A stretch of DNA of 64,000 bases. Origin: Flavobacteriales bacterium. GTDB taxonomy: Bacteria > Bacteroidota > Bacteroidia > Flavobacteriales_D > Sanyastnellaceae. The position numbers and the translations under genes are program-made. The notes under the pieces are model-generated. The model worked only from the letters and a program-made list of their open reading frames with translations. It had not been told where the DNA came from and did not search any database. The stretch covers positions 54,198 through 118,197 of the forward strand of contig PKDZ01000039.1 of the NCBI GenBank assembly GCA_002862785.1, in the 5' to 3' direction. Positions 6,861 to 16,076 of the stretch are shown piece by piece; within the stretch, counting starts at the first letter, position 1; each line of letters begins with the position of its first letter.

Positions 6861-9800
6861 ATGAAACGATATGCAATGTGGAAGCTTGCTTCCCTTCTTT
6901 GCGCGGTCCTGATGACCGGAACCCTCTCCGCTCAAACCGCTTATCTCTCGATGCTCGCGGACCCCACCGACGCTTCGAGCGCTCGGTTTGTCAAAATCGA
7001 GAACAATTCAGGGGCGAACCTTGACATGACCGGCTGGTCCCTTCTCCGTTGGACCAACGGCAACGCCGAGCCCCAATCCTCTTCGTTTGACTTGGGCACC
7101 TACGGGACCTTGTACGACGGAGGCTGCATCTACGTGGCCAATTCTGCTTCCGGGTTCCAGGACGCTTACGGTTTCGCCCCTGACTTGGTGGCGGGCACCG
7201 GCGGACCAGCCGACAGCAATGGTGACGACCAGATTGCGCTAAACAACGCAGCAGGCGAGATCGTGGATTTCTTTGGTGTGATCGGAGAGGACGGATCCAA
7301 TACCTGCCATGAATTTGAGGACGGATATGCCCTCCGCACGACCACGGCCCCTGACGGGGAGACGTGGAACGGTGCGAACTGGACCATCTACAGCGATGGC
7401 TCGAGTGCGTCCGGATGTGTTGACCACAATGCTGGGCAAGAGCAGACGGCCGCGGCCATCGCCTCGCTCGTTTCTGCGTGCCCCGCAGACGGCGGCGGAA
7501 GCAACGATGCCAATGCTTGCGGTGTCGAGGGCACAGTCATCGAGTCAGGGAGCTATTTCTATTCCCCAAGCAACGTGATCGTCCCTGTGGGAGGCACAGT
7601 GGTGTGGGTCAATGTCGGCGGGTTTCACAACGTCAACGGGGACATCAACTCATTGGATGGCCAGCCTTACGGCAACCCAGAAGCGTTCTCGTTGGGCGCC
7701 GTGAGCGGTGGTACGCCAGAGACGCCCACCTGCATTGGCAGCTACACCTTCACGGTGCCAGGTGTGTACACCTACGATTGTTCCATTGGGAGCCACGCGG
7801 CCCAAGGCATGGTGGCCACAGTCACTGTCGGAACGGGTGGTTGCACCGACAACACTGCGGTCAACTACAGCGCGAATGCTGATTTTGACAATGGCTCGTG
7901 TGAGTTTGCCCAAGAAGCGACCATCAGCGCCATCCAGCAGGACATGGGGGCAGACGACAACGGCACCTATGACGGTCAGACCGTCCTCGTGCGGGGCGTC
8001 GTGACCGGCGTGTACGGCAGCAACACGTCCATCCAAGACGGAGAGGGCGCGTGGAGCGGTATCTTCATCTACGTTGGTGGCGGCCTGCTCGACGGCACCA
8101 CGCAAGTCGCCATGGGCGACAGTGTGCTCGTGGAAGGCACCGTCGGCAGCTACAACGGAGGCACCCAGTTGACCGGAGCCTCTGCGACCATTCTCAACAG
8201 CGGCAACACCCTTCCGGCCCCGCTCGTGCTGTCCACGGCCGACGCCAATCTTGAGGAGTACGAAGGCGTGCTCTGCCAGGTCACGGGCGCCATCACGGGC
8301 GAACCCAACAACTTCGGCGAGTTCACGATCGACGACGGATCGGGCAACCACACGGTGGACGACCTCGGATACGACGGATACACCGAGCAGGGCGCCATGT
8401 TGGGCGATTCCTACCGGGTGACCGGCGCCATCAACGGCAGCTTCGGCAACAGCATCGAGCCCCGTGACGCGGACGACTTCCAGAAGCTCGGCTGCACCAA
8501 CCCCGCTGCCAACAACTACGACGCCGACGCCATCATCGACGACGACAGCTGTGAAGTCGTGGACGGCGCCATCTCCATCGCCACCATCCAGCAGGGCCAA
8601 GCCCTCGACCCGCCGGTGTTCACCGATTCCTTGGTGACCGTCAGCGGCATCGTGACCGGCGTGTACGGCAGCCTGTTCAGCTTCCAGGAAGGCACGGGCG
8701 CCTACAGCGGCATGTTCGGATTCAACCCGGAGGTCGCCGTCACGGTCGGCGACTTCGTGGCCTTGACCGGTACCATCAATGAATACTTCGGGCTCACACA
8801 GATTATGGGTGTGGACGGCAATCCCATCGCCACGACCATCGTGAGCCAAGGCAACGACCTGCCCGCAGCCGAAGTGCTCGGCACCGCTGCCGCAGACATG
8901 GAGGAATGGGAAGGCGTGCTGGTGCAATCCACCGGTTCCGTGTCTTCTCCAGACCTCGGCAACGGCGAATGGGGCATCGACGACGGTTCCGGTGAACTGC
9001 GTGTCGACGACCGCGGCTGGGACCACCAGGCCACCGGCGAGGTGGTCATCAACGCCCAGTTCCAGGTGACGGCCCCGTTGCACTACAGTTTCGGCAACTA
9101 CAAGCTCATCCCGCGCGGTGAGGGCGACGTGCTCCTGTACGGATGCACCTTGCCCAATGCCGACAACTACGTGGCCGGCGCCGACATCGACGACGGGTCC
9201 TGCACGGGCAGCGAGCCCTGCGACCTGTTCTTCAGCGAGTATGCCGAAGGGTCCTCCAACAACAAGTACCTCGAGATCTACAACCCGACCGATGGTCCCG
9301 TGAGCCTCGCGCTCTACTCGCTCGCCAACCAGTCCAACGGAGCCAACAACTCCGATCCGGCAGCCGCAGAGTGGGACTACTGGAACGATCTCTTCGCCAC
9401 GGGCGCCTCCATCGGCGCCGGGGAGACCTACCTGATCGTGCATCCGAGTGCCAGCGCGGCCCTGCTCGACAGCGCCGACGTCACCTTCGGCTTCCTCTCC
9501 AACGGAGACGATGCCTGGGGCCTGATCTACAGCGCCAATGCCTCCTTCGGCAACGGAGGAGACTGGGAACTGATCGACGTGGTCGGTGAGCCTTACGGTC
9601 TGGATCCCGGCTCCGGTTGGGACGTGGCCGGCGTGACCAATGCGACGCAGAACCACACCCTGCGCCGGAAGTCCTCCATCTCCTACGGAAACGGCGGAGA
9701 TTGGGCCGCTTCGGCCGGCACCAATGCCGACGACAGCCAGTGGATCGTCCTCGAGAACGATTACGCCCTGAACAACGGCCTGGAAGGCTACAACAGCCAC

Positions 9801-11507
9801 GACTTCACCGGGCTCTGCGCCTCCAACACGGAAGGCTGCACCGACCCCTTTGCCATCAACTATGACCCGACCGCCACGGTGGACGACGGCAGCTGCCTGT
9901 TCATCCCCAACGTAACGATTCAAGAGATCAACGAGGGCTTGACATCGGGCATCGTGACCACCACGGGCATCGTGACCGGTGTGTACCTCACCGACGACGG
10001 CTCCTTCGGCGGACAGGCCGCCTTCACCATGCAGAACGGAACAGGGGCCTTCTCCGGAATCTGGGTGCGCGGTGCGGATGCCACGCCGGAGTCCATTGGC
10101 AACGTCCAGGTCGGCGATGAGGTGGAGATCACCGGTGCTCCAGACAGCTGGTACGGCAACGACTTCTTCCCGAACCCCGCCCTCACCATCCTGTCCTCCG
10201 GCAACCCACTGCCGGCGGCCGAGGTGCTCGCCACCGGTGATGTGAACCTCGAAGACTGGGAGGCCGTGCTCGTCACGGTGACTGCGGAATGCGACAACCC
10301 AGATCTCGGATTCGGAGAATGGTCCGTCAACGACGGCAGCGGTGCTGCCCGCATCAATGACCGTGCCTATGACGCCCTCGATGCGGGCGTTGTGGAAGCC
10401 GGCCGCACCTACCGCGTGACCGCCCCGACCGGATACGCTTACGGCAACTGGAAGATCGAGCCGCGGGACAGCACCGACGTGGTGCGCCTCGGTTGCACCG
10501 ATTCCACCTTCCCCAACTACTGGCCATTGGCCAATGAGGACGACGGGTCCTGCGCCAACCTCCCCGGTTGCACCGACCCAGCTGCCGACAACTACAACCC
10601 GGATGCCACCTCCGACGACGGAAGCTGCATCATCACGGGCTGCACCGATCCGACGGCCCTCAACTACAACGAGGCGGCGACGGTGGCAGACAACGACCTG
10701 TGCTACTACACCCTCCCCAACGTCATCGTCAACGAGATCCACTACAACCCCTGCGACAACCAGGGCGGGGACTTCGATTGGGAGTATGCGGAGTTCTACA
10801 ATGCCGGTGACGAGGCCGACCTGAGCGGTTACGAAGTCTGGTTCGCCTTCTCCAACCCGGAGAACATTTCCCTTGCCCTGACCTTCCCGGCCGGCACGAT
10901 CATTCCGGCGGACAGCTACTTCTTGGTCGTCCCGGGAGTGGTGGCCGAGGCCAACTACACGGCCATGGGCATCACGTGCTTCGTCATGGACAATGGCAAC
11001 TGGGGCAATGGCGGGGGCACCGTACAGCTGCAGGATGCCTTCGGCAACATCGTGGACGCCGTCACCTACGACGACGCCGATCCCTGGCCTTCTCAGGAAA
11101 TCAGCATCCTGGGCAATGTTTTCGCGGCCAGCCCTGACGGCGGATGTGCCTCGCTCGAGCTCATCCTGCCGACGCTCAACAACGACGATCCCGACAACTG
11201 GCAGGGAAGCTGGGTGGACAACGGCACCCCGGGTGCGGCCAACAGCTCCGCCTTCGGTTGCACGGACGGTGCCGCCTGCAACTACTCGGCCGTCGCCTTG
11301 TTCGACGACGACAGCTGCACATATGACTGCTACGGCTGTACGTACCCCGAGGCCAACAACTACGACGAGACGGCAACGGTCGACGACGGCACCTGCGAGG
11401 TGACGGCCGAGGACAATTGTCCGACGGACCTCAACGACGACGGCACGACGTCTGTGAGTGACCTTCTCATCCTGCTCGGTGCGTTCGCCACCGACTGCGA
11501 GGAGTAA
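6861..11507 (+). CDS. Large exported multidomain protein with GCTD repeats, LTD, OB-like and cupredoxin domains
   Basis: This 1548-residue protein begins with a signal peptide (cleavage near LSAQ, residue 25). In order I read: a lamin-tail-like (LTD) domain to about 195; a cupredoxin-like domain about 220-325 with copper-type ligands His (GGFHNVNG), Cys (YDCSIGSH), His and Met (AAQGM); then nine GCTxPxAxNYxxxAxxDDGSC repeats interleaved with three OB-like domains (about 350-540, 567-757, 1017-1210; each has GVVTGVYGS or similar plus DDGSG) and further LTD-like domains (about 790-990 and 1287-1464). The end is an EF-hand or dockerin-like segment (DLNDDGTTSVSDLLILLGAF). I see no standard T9SS tail. 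It is probably a cell-surface or secreted adhesin-like protein. The function is not known, and the domain limits are by eye. Confidence 0.85.
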   Translation: MKRYAMWKLASLLCAVLMTGTLSAQTAYLSMLADPTDASSARFVKIENNSGANLDMTGWSLLRWTNGNAEPQSSSFDLGTYGTLYDGGCIYVANSASGFQDAYGFAPDLVAGTGGPADSNGDDQIALNNAAGEIVDFFGVIGEDGSNTCHEFEDGYALRTTTAPDGETWNGANWTIYSDGSSASGCVDHNAGQEQTAAAIASLVSACPADGGGSNDANACGVEGTVIESGSYFYSPSNVIVPVGGTVVWVNVGGFHNVNGDINSLDGQPYGNPEAFSLGAVSGGTPETPTCIGSYTFTVPGVYTYDCSIGSHAAQGMVATVTVGTGGCTDNTAVNYSANADFDNGSCEFAQEATISAIQQDMGADDNGTYDGQTVLVRGVVTGVYGSNTSIQDGEGAWSGIFIYVGGGLLDGTTQVAMGDSVLVEGTVGSYNGGTQLTGASATILNSGNTLPAPLVLSTADANLEEYEGVLCQVTGAITGEPNNFGEFTIDDGSGNHTVDDLGYDGYTEQGAMLGDSYRVTGAINGSFGNSIEPRDADDFQKLGCTNPAANNYDADAIIDDDSCEVVDGAISIATIQQGQALDPPVFTDSLVTVSGIVTGVYGSLFSFQEGTGAYSGMFGFNPEVAVTVGDFVALTGTINEYFGLTQIMGVDGNPIATTIVSQGNDLPAAEVLGTAAADMEEWEGVLVQSTGSVSSPDLGNGEWGIDDGSGELRVDDRGWDHQATGEVVINAQFQVTAPLHYSFGNYKLIPRGEGDVLLYGCTLPNADNYVAGADIDDGSCTGSEPCDLFFSEYAEGSSNNKYLEIYNPTDGPVSLALYSLANQSNGANNSDPAAAEWDYWNDLFATGASIGAGETYLIVHPSASAALLDSADVTFGFLSNGDDAWGLIYSANASFGNGGDWELIDVVGEPYGLDPGSGWDVAGVTNATQNHTLRRKSSISYGNGGDWAASAGTNADDSQWIVLENDYALNNGLEGYNSHDFTGLCASNTEGCTDPFAINYDPTATVDDGSCLFIPNVTIQEINEGLTSGIVTTTGIVTGVYLTDDGSFGGQAAFTMQNGTGAFSGIWVRGADATPESIGNVQVGDEVEITGAPDSWYGNDFFPNPALTILSSGNPLPAAEVLATGDVNLEDWEAVLVTVTAECDNPDLGFGEWSVNDGSGAARINDRAYDALDAGVVEAGRTYRVTAPTGYAYGNWKIEPRDSTDVVRLGCTDSTFPNYWPLANEDDGSCANLPGCTDPAADNYNPDATSDDGSCIITGCTDPTALNYNEAATVADNDLCYYTLPNVIVNEIHYNPCDNQGGDFDWEYAEFYNAGDEADLSGYEVWFAFSNPENISLALTFPAGTIIPADSYFLVVPGVVAEANYTAMGITCFVMDNGNWGNGGGTVQLQDAFGNIVDAVTYDDADPWPSQEISILGNVFAASPDGGCASLELILPTLNNDDPDNWQGSWVDNGTPGAANSSAFGCTDGAACNYSAVALFDDDSCTYDCYGCTYPEANNYDETATVDDGTCEVTAEDNCPTDLNDDGTTSVSDLLILLGAFATDCEE

Positions 11508-11528
11508 TCCACCGGAACGACTTCAAGG

Positions 11529-11563
11529 GGAAGGGTGGCCTTTGGGCCGCCCTTCCTGTTTTT
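11529..11563 (+). terminator. Rho-independent terminator after the 1548-residue gene
   Basis: A 12-bp stem GGAAGGGTGGCC / GGCCGCCCTTCC with one G-U pair encloses the loop TTTG and is followed by TGTTTTT. It lies 22 nt after the stop codon. Confidence 0.93.
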
Positions 11564-11606
11564 GACCCCCGCGAAAATCTGCGAACTTCGGACTCCTTAG
11601 ACGCTC

Positions 11607-13292
11607 ATGAACTCCTTGCTCCAGGTCTTCCAACTCGTCGGTTCCCTCGGACTGTTCATTTACGGGATGGTCCTGATGAGCGAGTCCATTCAGAGGCTGG
11701 CCGGCAAGCGACTCCGGTCCGCGGTCTCCGCCGTGACGAGGAATCCCGTGCGGGCCTACCTGTCCGGTCTGAGTCTGACGGGCCTCTTGCAGTCGAGCAG
11801 CGTGACCTCACTGATGGCCGTCAGTTTCGTACAGGTCGGTCTGCTTCGACTCAGCGAGGCCTATTTCGTGCTGCTCGGGGCCAATCTGGGCACCACGGTC
11901 ACCGGGTGGCTGGTTGCCCTGACCATCAGCAAGCCCTCCATCGGGAGCTTTTCCCTGCCCCTCCTCTCTTGTGCATTGCCCTTGCTGTTCGCGCAGCGGC
12001 GGAGGACGCGTTCGGCGGGAGAGGCGGTCATCGGCTTCGCCCTGATGTTTGTTGGGCTCGGGCTGCTCAAAAACGGGGTGCCCCCGATCACAGAGGCGGG
12101 ACTCGCGCAATTCCTGGCCCAGTTCTCAGGCGGGGGGAGCATCGGGGGTGCGCTGGGCATCGTCGCCATCGGCATTGCGGGCACCGTGGCCTTGCAGAGC
12201 TCCTCCGCCATGATGGCCCTCATCATCACCCTCGCTGCAGGAGGGGTGGTTTCCGAATGGGGAGGGGCCGCCATGTTGCTTGGCGCGAACATCGGCACCA
12301 CCTCCACCGTGATCCTGGCTTCCCTTGTGGCGGGCCGGGAGGCGCGGCGGGCCGCCTTGAGCCATTTTCTGATCAACCTCTTCGGCGTGCTTCTCGCCCT
12401 GCCCGTTCTGCACATCCTCCTCGACGGCATTGCCTGGTTCCTCGCTCCGATGGGAGACAGAGCCGCGGACATCGCCATCCACCTGGCAATGTTGCACACG
12501 GGATTCAACGGCGTCGTGACCGGTCTCTTCGGTCTGTTTCCCCGGCCCATCCTCTGGCTGGTCCGAAAGCTGGTGCCGGGCGAAGGCATTCGCGGATTCA
12601 AGAGCCCGCTCGTGACCGCCAGCGTGATGGACGCCCCAGAGCTCCAAGTGCTCGAGGCTCAGCGGGAAGCGGAACGCCACCACGAGCTGGCCTTGGGGAT
12701 GGTGGACGAGATGAAGGCCCTGCTTGAGGAGATGAGCCCCACCAAGCGGAAGTCCATTGCGGACCGTTTGATGGAGGCCCACAGCCTCGGAGCGCGGTAC
12801 GAAGGAGAGATCAAGGGCTTTTTGGAGCGCCTCGCCCGGAGCAAATTGTCCGGGTCCACGTATCGCCAGGTGCAGTTCCTTCTCGAATGGACCACCGAAA
12901 TGGGTCAGGTCGTGGAGCTCGGCCACCGGTTCCGTCTGCTTCAGTCTGAGCGCGAGCGGGACGAGGTGTTCTTCGTGCCCAAGCAGCGGAAGCGGCTCAA
13001 CGAGATGATGGACCTGCTCAAGGAGGCGATGGGGACCCTTGGGGAATTGAACACCCCCATTGCCCAACCCTTTGGCGAGGCGGAAGTCCATCTGGGCAAG
13101 GTCGAGTCCATCCTCATCGAACTCGACGGCGTCCGGCAGCAGATGAGCAAGAGCCGCAAGGAGGACATCCGGAAGGGCCGCTACACGCCGGAGAGCGCGA
13201 GGGCCTACAAGGAGATGGGGGATCTGCTCGAGGAAATGGGCCTGCGGATGGGCCTCGTCGTCTCCCGCTACGCGGAGATTTTCAAGGTTTGA
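11607..13292 (+). CDS. Na/Pi-cotransporter family protein with C-terminal PhoU-like region
   Basis: This is a 561-residue inner-membrane protein. The N-terminal 330 residues contain two homologous membrane repeats, each with the family signature (LLQSSSVTSLMAVSF near 55 and ALQSSSAMMALIITL near 200). The C-terminal 220 residues are helical and PhoU-like. Bacterial NptA/YjbB-type members move phosphate with sodium, often as exporters, and the PhoU-like part suggests phosphate-dependent control. Direction of transport is not visible. The last 11 bp overlap the convergent lipoprotein gene. A PiT-like gene lies 1.7 kb downstream. Confidence 0.88.
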   Translation: MNSLLQVFQLVGSLGLFIYGMVLMSESIQRLAGKRLRSAVSAVTRNPVRAYLSGLSLTGLLQSSSVTSLMAVSFVQVGLLRLSEAYFVLLGANLGTTVTGWLVALTISKPSIGSFSLPLLSCALPLLFAQRRRTRSAGEAVIGFALMFVGLGLLKNGVPPITEAGLAQFLAQFSGGGSIGGALGIVAIGIAGTVALQSSSAMMALIITLAAGGVVSEWGGAAMLLGANIGTTSTVILASLVAGREARRAALSHFLINLFGVLLALPVLHILLDGIAWFLAPMGDRAADIAIHLAMLHTGFNGVVTGLFGLFPRPILWLVRKLVPGEGIRGFKSPLVTASVMDAPELQVLEAQREAERHHELALGMVDEMKALLEEMSPTKRKSIADRLMEAHSLGARYEGEIKGFLERLARSKLSGSTYRQVQFLLEWTTEMGQVVELGHRFRLLQSERERDEVFFVPKQRKRLNEMMDLLKEAMGTLGELNTPIAQPFGEAEVHLGKVESILIELDGVRQQMSKSRKEDIRKGRYTPESARAYKEMGDLLEEMGLRMGLVVSRYAEIFKV

Positions 13293-13812
13293 GCGCGGGG
13301 GCGGTTCGAAGCGTGTCGCTCGACTGGAGATCACGGTCCACAATGTGGACGGCAAACCTCAGGGTGTCCCACTCGGAGGTCAGGTAATACCGAGGTGCTA
13401 GTTCCACAGTGATGGTGCCCCGGAGGGCTTTGTTCTGTCCGGAGGGCTCAATGCGCGGGGCCCTGTAGAAGAAGGGCACCTGTCCGATGGCCGGATCCAG
13501 GACAATCGGGGTCCATTGTCCGTCCCGCAGCTCCTCGTATGCGCAGAAGACGTTGTGGTGGAAGGGACACGTCGGGCAGAAGGCGCCTGTGGTGTCGGCC
13601 TGATCGAGCCCAAAGTTGCCGTCTCCATCTTCGAAACCGATGGAAAGCTGGCCCACTTCCCCGTCGGTGGTCAGTCTCAATTCAGTCAGGCGAGGCTCGG
13701 GGGGCAGAGAGACGGGCGGTTCACACCCGGTGAGGAGGGCCAGCCCAGCCGCTGACAAACACAACCCCCATGCATTCCCTGCGGTGGAATTCGTCGATCG
13801 TCGTCGGCTCAT
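13282..13812 (-). CDS. Small lipoprotein, unknown function
   Basis: The ATG at 13812 gives 176 residues with a lipoprotein signal (hydrophobic stretch, lipobox LLTGC, mature Cys about residue 30). The mature part has EDGDGNFGLDQAD, a loop-like acidic segment, then a Cys/His cluster (FCPTCPFHHNVFC) and a beta-rich remainder that includes RYYLTSEWDTLRF. I do not recognise a named family. It resembles small Bacteroidetes lipoproteins with one beta-sandwich domain. The ORF track continues this frame to 16299 on the minus strand, but everything upstream of the Met is antisense to other genes. It diverges from the LuxE-like gene with 30 bp between the starts. Confidence 0.78.
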   Translation of the reverse strand: MSRRRSTNSTAGNAWGLCLSAAGLALLTGCEPPVSLPPEPRLTELRLTTDGEVGQLSIGFEDGDGNFGLDQADTTGAFCPTCPFHHNVFCAYEELRDGQWTPIVLDPAIGQVPFFYRAPRIEPSGQNKALRGTITVELAPRYYLTSEWDTLRFAVHIVDRDLQSSDTLRTAPALKP

Positions 13813-13842
13813 GCCGGGAAAATAAGCCGCAATTTGCGTGTC

Positions 13843-14964
13843 ATGGAAGGTTCGACAGGCCAACAGAACCCAATCCGAGGGCAGGAGGACGGCCGCGCCT
13901 TGCGGGACCGCATCGCCGCGGCCATCCGCTCGGGGGAGGACCTCACCAGCGCCGCCTTTGACGCCCTCACCCTCGCCGCCTTCCGGCTTCAGTTCGCCGC
14001 CAACCCCCTGTATGGACAGTGGTGCCGCCACATCGGCTGGACGGCGGACCGGGTCGCTCGCCTCGAGCGTGCTTCGGAGATTCCTTGTCTGCCGGTCGAG
14101 GCCTTCAAATGGGGTGACGTCCACACGGCTGGTACAGAAGAGGGCGGGGCCGACCCGGTCCGCTTTCGGACCAGTGGCACCACTTCGGACACGCACCTGC
14201 GTGGAGTGCATACCGTTCGGACCCCGGATTTGTATCGCCTGAGTGCCCGGTCTGGATTCGAGCGTGTCCATGGCCCGCCGTCCGCCGATGGCGCTGTCGT
14301 CCTCGGTCTGCTGCCGGGCTACCTCGAACGGAGCGACAGCAGCCTCGTCCACATGGTGGAAGATTTGCGGAAAGCCGGATGGGCCCTTCCCGGAGAGTCT
14401 CCAGCAGACGGGTTCCACCTCCATGATGTGGGCGAGCTGTTTCAGGCCATTGATCACGCTTTGGCCAGGGGACGGAAACCGGTCGTCATCGGCGTCACCT
14501 GGGCCCTCGTCGACGCCGCGGATGCCTGGGCGGCTTCCGGGCGCGATCCGATTTCGAATGCAGTTTCCATCGTGGAAACCGGAGGGATGAAGGGACGCCG
14601 TAAGGAGTGGGTCCGGGAGGAGGTTCATGCCCACCTCAAGTCCGGATTCGGTTGCGACGCCATCCGAGGTGAATACGGCATGACCGAGCTGCTCAGCCAA
14701 GCATGGTCCTCTGGCAGTGGACACTACGTGACGCCCCCGTGGATGCGGGTCCGCATCCGCCGAACGGACGACCCCTTTTCCGCCGAGTCCGGCGGGGCCA
14801 CCGGAGGACTCGACCTTATCGACCTCGCCAACCTCGGCAGTTGCTGCTTCCTCTCGACGCAGGACTTGGCGCGTCCGCTGCCCGGAGCGCCCTGCCGCCA
14901 TTTCGAAGTCTTGGGGAGGTTCGACGACGCCGAGGTGCGGGGGTGCAATCTGATGATAGAATGA
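13843..14964 (+). CDS. LuxE-like acyl-protein synthetase / adenylate-forming enzyme
   Basis: This is a 373-residue protein of the LuxE (acyl-protein synthetase) type, an adenylate-forming family that activates a fatty acid or other carboxylate with ATP. Visible motifs are the Ser/Thr/Gly-rich RFRTSGTTSDTHLRG (phosphate-binding loop) and GEYGMTELLSQAW (the YGxTE-like motif of ANL enzymes). I chose the ATG, not the TTG 9 nt upstream. No luxCD, acyl carrier or reductase gene is adjacent, so the substrate is unknown and bioluminescence is not implied. The neighbours are a lipoprotein and phosphate-transporter-like genes. Confidence 0.8.
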   Translation: MEGSTGQQNPIRGQEDGRALRDRIAAAIRSGEDLTSAAFDALTLAAFRLQFAANPLYGQWCRHIGWTADRVARLERASEIPCLPVEAFKWGDVHTAGTEEGGADPVRFRTSGTTSDTHLRGVHTVRTPDLYRLSARSGFERVHGPPSADGAVVLGLLPGYLERSDSSLVHMVEDLRKAGWALPGESPADGFHLHDVGELFQAIDHALARGRKPVVIGVTWALVDAADAWAASGRDPISNAVSIVETGGMKGRRKEWVREEVHAHLKSGFGCDAIRGEYGMTELLSQAWSSGSGHYVTPPWMRVRIRRTDDPFSAESGGATGGLDLIDLANLGSCCFLSTQDLARPLPGAPCRHFEVLGRFDDAEVRGCNLMIE

Positions 14965-14980
14965 GTTCGGTTCTTTTTTC

Positions 14981-15011
14981 TTGACCACCCGCCTTTCGCC
15001 GTGTAGCTTCG
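14981..15011 (+). promoter_or_regulatory. Complete -33/-7 promoter of the PiT-like gene
   Basis: TTG (14981-14983, within TTTTTTCTTGACC), a 20-nt spacer, then TAGCTTCG (15004-15011) matches the Bacteroidetes sigma consensus. The -7 box ends 7 nt before the ATG, so the transcript should have almost no leader. Confidence 0.72.
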
Positions 15012-15018
15012 CCGCGCC

Positions 15019-16068
15019 ATGGAGTCGGTCATTGCCCTGCTCGGATTCACCCTTGCTGCCTACTCGGTGGTGGGCAACGACAGCATCCAGACACTGGGCA
15101 CCTTTCTGACCTCCAACGAGGACAAGCCTTGGTGGGTTCTTTGGCTCTACGCCGGCGGCATCATGGCCATTGTCGTCACCATGGGCTACCTCGGACTGGG
15201 CGAATACCTCGGGGGACGGGGTGGAGACCTCACCTTCGGCAAATACGCCGGGCTCTTCCAGGATCCCGACAAGCCCATCGACTTTCCGACCATGTCGATC
15301 TGGTACGTGCTGCCTCCCCTTGCACTGCTGGCCATCACTCGGCTGGGCATCCCGGTGAGCACCACCTTTTTGGTCCTGACGTTTTTCGCTCCCAAGGCCC
15401 TGCCCAAGATGCTCGTGAAGAGCCTTGGAGGCTACGGTGTGGCCTTCCTCTTCGCCATCGTGGCCTTTGTGGCCTTGAGTCGATTGACTGAGCGGTTCTT
15501 CCTCCGACATCCGATGGAGGAGGGCAAGGGGCTCCTGCAGAACAAACGGTTTTGGACGGTCACCCAATGGCTCGCCACCGGATTCCTCTGGAGCCAATGG
15601 CTGACCCAGGATCTGGTCAACATCCTCGTCTACCTCGGGGACCCCGCCCAGGTGGAGTTTTGGAAGTTTCTGTTCGCCCTGACGGTTCTGGTGGGCATGC
15701 TCGGCTACATCTTTTACCAGCGCGGGGGAGAGATTCAGAAAATCGTTCGGGTCAAGACCAACACCGCCGACATCCGATCGGCCACCTTCATCGACCTGTT
15801 CTATGGGATGGTGTTGCTCATTTTCAAGTTTGACACCTTCGGCATCGGAGCCAAGGTGCCAATGAGCACGACCTGGGTCTTCCTCGGCATGCTGGCCGGA
15901 CGTGAGGTGGCGCTTCGCCTGCGGTTGAATGAGCTGGACCGGACGCGCCTGTGGCCGATGGTGTTCAGCGACCTTGGGAAGGCCACTCTCGGCCTGGTGA
16001 TCAGCGTCCTGCTGGTGGTCTTGCTGTACCTGGTGGAGGGCCGGGAGATGGCCGCCTTGTTCGGCTGA
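15019..16068 (+). CDS. PiT-like inorganic phosphate transporter family membrane protein
   Basis: This is a 349-residue inner-membrane protein with about 8-10 hydrophobic segments. It has the two-fold internal pattern of PiT (Pho-4) transporters. NDSIQTLG near residue 20 stands for the usual GANDVANS loop. GIPVSTTFLVL (near 112) and KVPMSTTWVFLG (near 278) match the paired P-x-S-T-T signatures. The divergence from classical PiT sequences is clear, so the transported anion is inferred. It has its own strong promoter. The stop faces the tyrS stop across 8 bp. Confidence 0.7.
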   Translation: MESVIALLGFTLAAYSVVGNDSIQTLGTFLTSNEDKPWWVLWLYAGGIMAIVVTMGYLGLGEYLGGRGGDLTFGKYAGLFQDPDKPIDFPTMSIWYVLPPLALLAITRLGIPVSTTFLVLTFFAPKALPKMLVKSLGGYGVAFLFAIVAFVALSRLTERFFLRHPMEEGKGLLQNKRFWTVTQWLATGFLWSQWLTQDLVNILVYLGDPAQVEFWKFLFALTVLVGMLGYIFYQRGGEIQKIVRVKTNTADIRSATFIDLFYGMVLLIFKFDTFGIGAKVPMSTTWVFLGMLAGREVALRLRLNELDRTRLWPMVFSDLGKATLGLVISVLLVVLLYLVEGREMAALFG

Positions 16069-16076
16069 CGCCCGAC

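Noticed and set aside
7650-10742. 1030-residue minus-strand ORF
   Set aside because: Antisense shadow of the 6861-11507 gene; long only because of GC-rich, Asp/Gly-rich codons. The translation is Val/Gly/His-rich with no domain.
13843-14964. Bioluminescence (lux) operon
   Set aside because: Only a LuxE-like gene is present; there are no luciferase, reductase or transferase genes.
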